Shown here: positions 13,077-19,127 of the stretch, in pieces
How positions within the stretch are numbered: position 1 is the stretch's first letter
Layout of the letters: each line of letters opens with the position of its first letter
Assembly (NCBI GenBank): GCA_035640155.1
Contig: DASQWR010000106.1
Span: 1-19,127, forward strand
Direction of reading: 5' to 3'
Origin: JALYQB01 sp035640155
GTDB lineage: Bacteria > Actinomycetota > Actinomycetes > Mycobacteriales > Pseudonocardiaceae
Length of the DNA: 19,127 nt
The notes under the pieces: model-generated
Databases searched by the model: none
Told to the model about the DNA's origin: nothing
What the model saw: only the letters and a program-made list of their open reading frames with translations
Position numbers and translations under genes: made by a program

Positions 13077-15924
13077 GGTTCCGCTCGATCGCCCGCCGAG
13101 CAACTTCGAGGACGGCGGCCCGGCTGGGGATCGGCGAGGCGGGGGCGGTGTGCGCGGGCGGTTCGGCGCCGGGGGAGCGGTCGACGGCGGGAGCATCCGG
13201 GGCGCGGTCGGCCGCGGCGTCGAGGAATGCCGCCGGCTCGTCGTCGCCGAGCCGGCGCAGCAGGTCGGCGAGGTTGCGCAGGGTGGTCCACTGGTGGGTC
13301 CAGTTCCCGGTGCGGGCGAAGTAGTCGACGACCTCGCGGTAGCCACGGAGCGAGTCGTGGACCCGGCCGGCGGCGGCGCGCACCGTCAGCAGCCCGACCG
13401 TCGCGACGCCGATGAGGAACGTCGCGCCCGTCGTGCGGGCGAGGTCGATGGCGCGGACGTAGTGCCGCTCGGCCGGCTCGCTGCGGCCTGCGAGGTTCTC
13501 GATCTCCCCGGCGTAGTAGGCGGCCCAGGCCCGCGTCGTGGGCGACGTAGCCGCGGCGAGCCAGCGGTCGTTGAGCGCCCGTGCGGCGTCGAGGTTACCG
13601 GCATAGGCGCTGGCCAGGGCGGCGATGCCGAGGAAACCGTGCCGCGGACTCGCCGTCGCCGCCTCCGAGAAGCAGTGCTCGACGGCGTCTCCGTACGCTC
13701 CGCGCGCGAGCGCGCTGACCGCCAGCGCATGCTGGCAGTGCGCTATCCCGTCGCCGCCTCGCTCGAGTCCAGTGCGGGCGAGGTGGTCCGCTCGCGCCTG
13801 GTCGCCCGCGTGGTACGCGGCGTACGCCGCCACCCCGAGCACCGCGGCCGCGTCCGGGTGGCCGTGGAGGGCAGGGTCGTCGGCCAGCTCCCGCGCCCAG
13901 CCGCGGATCTCGATCAGGTCGCGGTTGCACACCGCGTCGAACAGCGAGGTGACCAGGGCAGCCGCGTCGTCGAGCAGGCCGCGCTCGCGGGTGGTGCGCC
14001 ATGCGGCGCGCAGGTTCGGCAACTCCCTGCGCAGCAGGGCGTCGGCCTGCGGCTCGCGATCGGTGGTCGTCGTCGTGTCGAACCACCGGGTGAGCTCGAC
14101 GGCCCACTGGACCAGCCGCCGCGCGGCGACGTCGTCTTCCCCACCCGCGGACAGCCGGTCGAGCCCGAACGCCCGCAACGTCTCCAGCATCCGGTACCGC
14201 GTCCCGCCGGTGAACGTCACCTCGACCATGGAGGCGTCGACGAGGCGGGCCAGCACGCTCCCGGGATCGCTGTCGGAGCCCAGGTCGGCGGCGAGCCGCT
14301 CGGCGGTGTCGAGGTCAAGGCCGTCGACGAAGACCGACAGGTGCCGGAACAGTCGCCGTTCGTCCTCGGTGAGCAGCTGGTAGGACCACTCGACGGTCGC
14401 GCGCAGCGTCTGGTGCCGGGAGTCCCCGCTGGGCCGGCCACCACCGAGCAGGTCGAGTGAGCGGTCGAGCCGGTCCCGCAGGTCAACGAGGGAGAAGGTG
14501 GACAGCCGCCCGGCGGCGAGCTCGATGGCCAGCGGCATCCCGTCGAGCCGGTGCACGATCTCGGCGATCGTGCACAGCTCCGCCGGGCTGGGCGGCGGAC
14601 CCGGGCGGACCCGGCCGGCCCGGTCAAGGAAGACCGCCACGGAGGGGACCTGCGCGAGATCCTGGTCGGTGCCGGGCAGCGGGAGCGGCGCCAGCCGGGA
14701 GGCGTACTCGGCGGCGAGGCCGAGCGGCTCGCGGCTGGTTGCCAGCACGGAGAGCCCCGGGCAGGCGGACAGGATGACGTCGACCGTGTCGCGGGCCGCG
14801 TCGAGCAGGTGCTCGCAGTTGTCGATCACCAGCAGGCCCGGGCGGTTACCCAGGACGGCGACGCAGGCCGTCAGGACGTCGCCCTGGGTGACGGTCAGGT
14901 TCAGGGTCGCGGCGAGCGCGTGTGGGATGGCGGCGGGGTCGGTGACCGGCGCGAGCAGCAGCACCGTTGCGGCCCCGCTGCCGCGCGCGACCTCCAGCGC
15001 GACCCGGGTCTTGCCGACGCCACCGGGCCCGACGAGCGTGACCAGCCGTTCGGTCGCGAGCAGCCGGTGCAGCGCCGCGACCTGCGCCTCGCGACCGATC
15101 AACCGGGTCGTCGGCCGGGCGGGCACCGGAGCCTCGCCCACCCAACCCGAGGTGGGCGCCGGACCGGCGGCCCCGCTGGCGATGTCGCGTTCGAGCTCGC
15201 CCAGCGCTGGTGACGGGTCGAGACCGGTCTCGTCGGCCAGCCGGTGCCGGTACTCCCGTCCGGTGCGCAACGCCTCGGGCGCTTGTCCGGCCGCCGCCAG
15301 CGCGCGCATCAGCAGCAGCACCGCGGGCTCGCGCAGCGGGTCGGCGGCCAGGGACGCGGCGGCCAGGCCCACGACGCCGTCAGCCTGTCCCGCGGCGACG
15401 GCGCAGGCGACCAGCGCGTCGGTCACCTCTCGGTACAGCTGCGCGCACCCCTGGACGGCGGTGGCGATCGGTGCGACGTCGGTGAGGTCGGCGAGGACCG
15501 GCCCGCGCCACAGCGCGTGCGCTTCCCGCAGCAGGGTGCACGCGCCGGCCGGGTCCCGGTCCACGCCGGTGCGCGCCGTCGTCAGCAGCACCCGCGCCCG
15601 CGCCACGTCCAGCTCACCAGTGCCGAGCGCCAGCCGGTAGCCGTCTTGCAGCGTCTCCAGCCGTGCCGCCGCGGGTCCGAGGTGCCCGCGCAGCCGGAAC
15701 ACGTGGCTGTGCAGGGCTTGCCGCCCCGACTCCGGTACCTCCGAGGGCCACAGCGCGTCCACGAGGTGGTCAACGGTCACGGTGCGGCCCTCGGCGAGCG
15801 CCAGCAGCGCGAGCACCGCGCGGCGCTTGGGTCCGCGCACGTCGACCTTCACGCCGTCGACGACCAGGCCTAGCGGCCCGAGCACCTCCACCCGCACCGG
15901 CGCCAGCGCGTCCTGCGTCCTCAT
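13063..15924 (-). CDS. SARP-family (AfsR-like) regulator with NTPase domain
   Basis: Large cytosolic regulator of 953 residues. The N-terminal OmpR-type DNA-binding domain (about 10-90: VEVLGPLGLVVDG, GPKRRAVLALLALAEGRTVT, LVDALWPSEVP, HVFRLRGHLG) and bacterial transcriptional activation domain (about 95-245, ending HRLADETGLDPSPALGELER) define a SARP. An AAA/NB-ARC-like NTPase follows: Walker A GPGGVGKT (299-306), Walker B LLVIDNCEHL, then ATSREPLGLAAE and GMPLAIELAAGRL. The C-terminal third (from about 590) is helical and TPR-like. Full length, apparently functional. Start ATG 15924 or GTG 15936; neither has a strong ribosome site. Such proteins switch on secondary-metabolite clusters. It is divergent from the methyltransferase and tail-to-tail with the deacetylase, its likely targets. 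Confidence 0.92.
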   Translation of the reverse strand: MRTQDALAPVRVEVLGPLGLVVDGVKVDVRGPKRRAVLALLALAEGRTVTVDHLVDALWPSEVPESGRQALHSHVFRLRGHLGPAAARLETLQDGYRLALGTGELDVARARVLLTTARTGVDRDPAGACTLLREAHALWRGPVLADLTDVAPIATAVQGCAQLYREVTDALVACAVAAGQADGVVGLAAASLAADPLREPAVLLLMRALAAAGQAPEALRTGREYRHRLADETGLDPSPALGELERDIASGAAGPAPTSGWVGEAPVPARPTTRLIGREAQVAALHRLLATERLVTLVGPGGVGKTRVALEVARGSGAATVLLLAPVTDPAAIPHALAATLNLTVTQGDVLTACVAVLGNRPGLLVIDNCEHLLDAARDTVDVILSACPGLSVLATSREPLGLAAEYASRLAPLPLPGTDQDLAQVPSVAVFLDRAGRVRPGPPPSPAELCTIAEIVHRLDGMPLAIELAAGRLSTFSLVDLRDRLDRSLDLLGGGRPSGDSRHQTLRATVEWSYQLLTEDERRLFRHLSVFVDGLDLDTAERLAADLGSDSDPGSVLARLVDASMVEVTFTGGTRYRMLETLRAFGLDRLSAGGEDDVAARRLVQWAVELTRWFDTTTTTDREPQADALLRRELPNLRAAWRTTRERGLLDDAAALVTSLFDAVCNRDLIEIRGWARELADDPALHGHPDAAAVLGVAAYAAYHAGDQARADHLARTGLERGGDGIAHCQHALAVSALARGAYGDAVEHCFSEAATASPRHGFLGIAALASAYAGNLDAARALNDRWLAAATSPTTRAWAAYYAGEIENLAGRSEPAERHYVRAIDLARTTGATFLIGVATVGLLTVRAAAGRVHDSLRGYREVVDYFARTGNWTHQWTTLRNLADLLRRLGDDEPAAFLDAAADRAPDAPAVDRSPGAEPPAHTAPASPIPSRAAVLEVARRAIERNLTRP

Positions 15925-15936
15925 CGTCCGCCCCAC

Positions 15937-16111
15937 GTGGACAGCATGCCCACAGCGACGGCGGCGCGGGAGCAGCCGGCGCTGTCAGCACGGAGAAAGC
16001 CCGTGCGAGAGCCGTGAAAGGCCACGCGCCGACCCTCTTGGCATGACCGGCACGAGCCGGCAGGACAGCACCAACAGGACTGGGCCAGCAGGATTGGAAA
16101 GGAGACCGGAG
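15937..16111. promoter_or_regulatory. Divergent promoter region, SARP / methyltransferase
   Basis: 175 bases between divergent starts. It contains a small inverted repeat, ccggc-acga-gccgg (16047-16060). SARP proteins usually bind direct heptamer repeats near -35; I could not identify a clear set. Confidence 0.35.
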
Positions 16112-17158
16112 ATGGACCACAACAAGGTGATGGAGTTCCTCGGGCAGGTCGTGACCGACATGGGCGCGACCGGCGCCGCCGGCCAGGTAGTGATCGGGAA
16201 CCGGCTCGGCCTCTACCCCGCGCTCGCGCAGGGTCCGGCCACCCCCGAGCAGTTCGCCGAGCGCACCGGGTGCCACCAGCGCTACCTCACCGAGTGGCTG
16301 CGCGGCCAGGCCGCCGGCGGGTACGTCAGCTACGACCCGGCGACCGGCGAGTTCTCCCTGACCGAGGAGCAGGCGTTCTGTCTGGCCGACCCGAACGGCC
16401 CGAACGTGCCGGCGGTCTTCCTCATCGGGCTCGGCTACCTGCGCGCCGAACCGCAGATCACCGAGGCGTTCCGCACCGGGGCCGGCGTCGCCTGGCACGA
16501 GCACCACGAGGACGTCTTCGTCGGCTGCGACGCGTTCTACCGGCCCGGCTACGTGGCCGAGCTGGTCCCGAACTGGATCCCGGCACTGGACGGAGTCGAC
16601 GCGAAGCTGGCCGCCGGCGCTCGGGTGGCCGACATCGGCTGCGGTCTCGGATCCTCGTCGGTGCTGATCGCCGAGGCCTACCCGCGCACCACCGTCGTCG
16701 GTTCGGACTACCACGCCGAGTCGATCGAGCTGGCGCGCAAGAAGGCCGCCGAGGCCGGGGTCACCGACCGGGTCAGCTTTGAGGTGGCTACCGCGCAGAC
16801 CTTCACCGGCGCGAACTACGACCTGGTCACGATGTTCGACTGCCTGCACGACATGGGCGACCCGGTCGGGGCGGCGCGCCGGGTGCGGGAGGCGCTCGCG
16901 CCGGATGGCACGTGGCTGCTGGTGGAGCCGAACGCATCCGACGTCGTCGAGGAGAACTTCAACCCGGTGGGGCGGCTGTACTACGCCGGCTCGACGTTCC
17001 TGTGCGTACCCAACGCGCTCTCCCAGCCTGGCGGCCACGCACTGGGCGCTCAGGCCGGCGAGGCCGCGATCCGCCAGGTGGTGACGGATGCCGGCTTCAC
17101 CCGGTTCCGCCGCGCCACGCAGTCCCCGTTCAACCTGGTCTACGAGATCCGGCCGTGA
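16112..17158 (+). CDS. SAM-dependent methyltransferase with N-terminal winged helix
   Basis: A 348-residue cytosolic methyltransferase of the Rv2258c-like type. The N-terminal part (about 20-100) is a winged-helix dimerisation domain (GNRLGLYPALAQGPATPEQF, YLTEWLRGQAAGGYVSYD, FSLTEEQAFCLAD). The Rossmann domain carries SAM motif I VADIGCGLGSSS (D174, G-x-G 176-180), motif II VVGSDYHAESIELARKKA, post-II YDLVTMFDCLHDMGDP and VREALAPDGTWLLVEP. The C-terminus reads FRRATQSPFNLVYEIRP, typical of the family. The ATG 16112 has AAAGGAG seven bases upstream; the open frame extends much further left but only as a shadow of the SARP gene. A hairpin follows the stop. Substrates of this family are varied (often specialised metabolites or phenols), so the exact reaction is unknown. 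Confidence 0.92.
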   Translation: MDHNKVMEFLGQVVTDMGATGAAGQVVIGNRLGLYPALAQGPATPEQFAERTGCHQRYLTEWLRGQAAGGYVSYDPATGEFSLTEEQAFCLADPNGPNVPAVFLIGLGYLRAEPQITEAFRTGAGVAWHEHHEDVFVGCDAFYRPGYVAELVPNWIPALDGVDAKLAAGARVADIGCGLGSSSVLIAEAYPRTTVVGSDYHAESIELARKKAAEAGVTDRVSFEVATAQTFTGANYDLVTMFDCLHDMGDPVGAARRVREALAPDGTWLLVEPNASDVVEENFNPVGRLYYAGSTFLCVPNALSQPGGHALGAQAGEAAIRQVVTDAGFTRFRRATQSPFNLVYEIRP

Positions 17159-17166
17159 GAGTCGTC

Positions 17167-17199
17167 CGGCGGCGGTCGCGGATGCTGCGGCCGCCGCCG
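17167..17199 (+). terminator. Hairpin terminator after the methyltransferase
   Basis: cggcggcgg (17167-17175) pairs perfectly with ccgccgccg (17191-17199): a 9-bp GC stem with a 15-base loop, starting 8 bases after the stop codon. No T-run follows, as is common in actinomycetes. Confidence 0.6.
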
Positions 17200-17486
17200 T
17201 CGACGCGTGCTGACACCTAGTCCACAATGGAGGTTATGCTGCTGAAGCGGGCTGGCGGGCACGGATATCACGGAGACGGCGGGTTGAACGCGGTGCGTCT
17301 CGACGAATCTCGCCGGCTGCATTCGGACGTCGCAGTGCGAGCATCCGGACGGACTACGAGGTGGTCTGGGAGCCCGGGACGAAGGGGTGCGTTAGTCGCG
17401 CTGGAGCGCTCCGCCGGCGCGAGCAGCCACACCGCTGGTTCAATTCGAGTCCCTGAGTACGGACGTGCTGACCCACTGGCCCCCCG
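17200..17486. other. Intergenic stretch, nothing recognised
   Basis: It lies between the methyltransferase terminator and the convergent membrane-protein gene. It includes a tRNA-like T-arm (ggttcaattc, about 17437), but no anticodon arm or matching acceptor stem could be built around it. Confidence 0.4.
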
Positions 17487-18152
17487 CTACCGCACTGCGT
17501 TGGGCAGGCGGACGGCGATGACTGCCGCGGCGGCGGCCAGCGCGGCGGCTGCGAACGGTTGGGCTGACGGGAACAGGAAAAGGGACACCACGAACAAGGG
17601 CAGGAACACGGCGTAGCCGATCCCGGCCCAATACACCCGCTCACCGGTCCGGGCGACGGCCCGGCCGAAGGCGATGCCCCCGGCGATGAGCAGGAGCATC
17701 CCAACGCCGACAGTCGCGAACAGCGGCGTGCCGTAGACATCGGCGTTGATCGCAGCAGCGTCCGGTGCGCCGCGGAGAAAGGCGCGTCCGACCGCGGGCT
17801 GGGCGAAGGCGGCAGCTCCGAAGACCGCGGTGGTGAGCACACTGCCGCCGATCGTGAGGACCGTTCCCAGCACCGCCGCGCGCACCGCAGGGCCGCGGAG
17901 GAGGAAGGCCAGCGCCGCGACGACGCCGATCAGCCCGAGCGCGGCGCCGACGATGCTCGCGAACAGGTGACTGACGAGGAAGACGCCGGTGGTGACGTAG
18001 CGCGCGTAGTCGGGGAAGGCAGTCTCGGGATCGGGCTGGTGAGTGAGGGTGCTCAGGCCGAGCAGCACGGCGTGAACGGGCAGCAGCCACAGTCCGGCGC
18101 GGGCGTAGGTGATGGTGCTGGGCACCACCCCGGTGGTCGTGGTCGGCTTCAT
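17487..18152 (-). CDS. Six-helix integral membrane protein
   Basis: A 221-residue membrane protein of unknown family. Hydrophobic helices lie at about 19-38 (AGLWLLPVHAVLLGLSTL), 56-84 (FLVSHLFASIVGAALGLIGV), 91-116, 143-165 (FATVGVGMLLLIAGGIAFG), 172-193 (WAGIGYAVFLPLFVVSLFLF) and 196-215. Between helices 1 and 2 is HQPDPETAFPDYARYVTT, and His62 sits in helix 2. There is no known catalytic motif. ATG 18152 follows GGGAGGA at a good distance. It diverges from the TetR gene with only 73 bases and a palindrome between, so it is almost surely the TetR target; TetR-controlled membrane proteins often deal with small lipophilic compounds, but no transporter family is recognised here. Confidence 0.85.
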   Translation of the reverse strand: MKPTTTTGVVPSTITYARAGLWLLPVHAVLLGLSTLTHQPDPETAFPDYARYVTTGVFLVSHLFASIVGAALGLIGVVAALAFLLRGPAVRAAVLGTVLTIGGSVLTTAVFGAAAFAQPAVGRAFLRGAPDAAAINADVYGTPLFATVGVGMLLLIAGGIAFGRAVARTGERVYWAGIGYAVFLPLFVVSLFLFPSAQPFAAAALAAAAAVIAVRLPNAVR

Positions 18153-18182
18153 CGTTCCTCCCAGGGGCGGCCTTCGCTTTGG

Positions 18183-18205
18183 ATTAGACAGAGCGTATGA
18201 CTAAT
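18183..18205. promoter_or_regulatory. TetR-type operator palindrome
   Basis: attagaca-gagcgta-tgactaat is an inverted repeat with 7 of 8 base pairs and a 7-base centre, in the 73-base gap between the divergent TetR and membrane-protein genes. Its AT-richness stands out. It lies 20 bases from the TetR start and 30 from the other start, so a bound dimer would block both promoters. Confidence 0.7.
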
Positions 18206-18225
18206 GAACGGTAGGCTCAAGGGCC

Positions 18226-18837
18226 GTGAGCCCCCGCCCCTACGCCCTCGGCGCCCGCGCCGCCGCAGTTGCGGACACGCGCGAGCGCGTCGTCATCGCC
18301 GCTCGGGAACTCTTCTCCGAGGGCGGGTTCCATCGGGTCCCGATCGATGAGGTGGCGCGTCGAGCCGACGTCGCCCGGGCGACGGTGTATCACCAGTTCG
18401 GATCGAAGCTGGGCCTGCTGGAAGCCGTACTCGTCGACTTCGAACACCGGGCCGACCTCCCCGCGCTCGCCAACGTCATCCAACACACCCCTCCGGACCA
18501 GCTGCTCCGCGCGACGATCAGCGACGGCTGCCGGTACTGGTCCACCGATCCCCAGCTCGCCCGCAAGATCATCGGTCTGGGGGCGGTCGACCCGGACGCG
18601 AGCGCACTGCTCGCCGGTCACGACGCCGGCCGCCTCCAGTTGCTGACCACGACCGTGCGGCGCTTGGCCGACGCCAACCTGCTGCGGCCCGGCTGCCCGA
18701 CCGGGCGGGCACTCGACATCCTCTGGCTCCTCACCAGCTTCGACACCTACGACCAGCTCACCCGTGGCCGGAACCTAACCCCCGCCGAGGCCGCCGACAT
18801 CCTGGTGGCGCTGGCGTCCGGCCCATTGATGAGCTGA
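18226..18837 (+). CDS. TetR/AcrR family transcriptional regulator
   Basis: A 203-residue repressor-type protein. Residues 16-62 form the TetR DNA-binding domain: DTRERVVIAARELFSEGGFH, RVPIDEVARRADVARATVYH and QFGSKLGLLEAVL. The rest is a helical ligand-binding domain (ALANVIQHTPPDQLLRATIS, RALDILWLLTSFDTYDQL, ending in LTPAEAADILVALASGPL). The start is GTG 18226; the ribosome site is weak, and the transcript may be nearly leaderless given the operator only 20 bases upstream. It is expected to repress the divergent membrane-protein gene and itself until a small ligand binds. The C-terminal half resembles members whose domain carries W in DIxWLLTSF; the ligand is unknown. Confidence 0.93.
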   Translation: MSPRPYALGARAAAVADTRERVVIAARELFSEGGFHRVPIDEVARRADVARATVYHQFGSKLGLLEAVLVDFEHRADLPALANVIQHTPPDQLLRATISDGCRYWSTDPQLARKIIGLGAVDPDASALLAGHDAGRLQLLTTTVRRLADANLLRPGCPTGRALDILWLLTSFDTYDQLTRGRNLTPAEAADILVALASGPLMS

Positions 18838-18987
18838 TGCGTCCTGGTGGCGCACGCCGCCCCCAGTCGTGGGCCCGAAAAGACCCCGTCCAAGTCGGCC
18901 AAAGATCCTGGCCGGTCGAGCTCGCGCACCCCGGCACCGCACGCTCCAGGCGGTTGGGAGAACCAGTATCCCTGCTGGTAGAACCAG

Positions 18988-19064
18988 AGCCGACGCGGGG
19001 ACTCGAACCCCGAACCTTCCGCTTACAAGGCGCGCAATCGACGTTAACCCTGGCCACGACCGGC
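18988..19064 (-). tRNA. Degenerate tRNA-Thr(UGU)-like sequence; possible attachment site
   Basis: Read on the minus strand. The T-arm is perfect: cgggg-TTCGAGT-ccccg (19012-18996). The anticodon loop is CTTGTAA with anticodon TGT (plus 19025-19027). The 3' acceptor strand cgtcggc (18995-18989) pairs with gccggtc at 19064-19058 in six of seven positions, two of them G-T. The D-loop region has ggttaa. But the anticodon stem pairs only 3 of 5, the D-stem is poor, and the D-arm region is about four bases too long. No CCA is encoded. It is either a pseudo-tRNA or a tRNA 3' half left by an integrative element, with unrelated DNA beyond the anticodon stem. A fully functional tRNA is unlikely. Confidence 0.5.
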
Positions 19065-19127
19065 GACAACTGTTCGATGGGCCGCCACGCCGGTGCGGTT
19101 GAGGACCACCGGTGGACAGCATTTCGT

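Noticed and set aside
12976..14460. Plus-strand open frame of 494 codons
   Set aside because: Entirely antisense to the SARP gene (and the tail of the deacetylase), Gly/Arg/Val-rich and without a ribosome site.
17384..17462. tRNA-like stretch with ggttcaattc
   Set aside because: A T-arm with 4 of 5 pairs can be drawn, but no acceptor, D-arm or anticodon arm fits.
1..19127. CRISPR array, rRNA genes or restriction/toxin-antitoxin modules
   Set aside because: No regularly spaced repeats with unique spacers, no rRNA signature sequences, and no recognisable nuclease, methylase or toxin pair were found.

Overview
The window is high-GC DNA with the strong third-position GC bias, GTG/TTG starts and gene families of an actinomycete: DUF3159, a SARP regulator with an NTPase domain, an XRE-TPR regulator, a deazaflavin (F420) Ddn-type reductase, and a bacterial Ser/Thr kinase with one membrane helix. 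A member of the Pseudonocardiales is a reasonable guess, but the sequence alone does not prove it.

Left part (1-5540): a decaying strip. Two minus-strand membrane-protein genes come first: a frameshifted two-helix protein cut by the window edge, and an intact DUF3159 protein. Then come a truncated tyrosine-phosphatase relic, a small intact PH-like protein, a YVTN beta-propeller relic broken into several frames, a nearly intact XRE-TPR regulator carrying a one-base frameshift, and an internally deleted IS1380-type transposase relic.

Middle (5739-8119): an intact Ser/Thr protein kinase with an extracellular Pro-rich and Gly/Asn repeat tail is followed by an IS3-family relic (minus strand) abutting the C-terminal part of an IS110-family transposase (plus strand).

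8149-11155: a Cys-rich winged-helix regulator is transcribed divergently from DUF2231 membrane protein, folE (GTP cyclohydrolase I), a frameshifted SRPBCC gene and a Ddn-like reductase. The shared promoter lies inside an inverted repeat. This looks like one regulated redox/cofactor cassette and is the best candidate for an undescribed system here. Convergent to it is a phytanoyl-CoA-dioxygenase-like gene destroyed by four frameshifts, one of them a clear 11-bp tandem duplication.

12276-17158: a PIG-L deacetylase overlaps tail to tail with a large SARP/NTPase regulator, which is divergent from an N-terminal winged-helix SAM methyltransferase. This resembles a small specialised-metabolism locus.

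Right end: a TetR regulator and a six-helix membrane protein diverge around a palindromic operator. Last is a degenerate tRNA-Thr(UGU)-like sequence on the minus strand, a plausible attachment site for an integrative element. At least six genes are broken and three transposase relics are present, so the left two thirds reads as an old accessory region. Some one-base shifts in short homopolymers could instead be sequencing errors.
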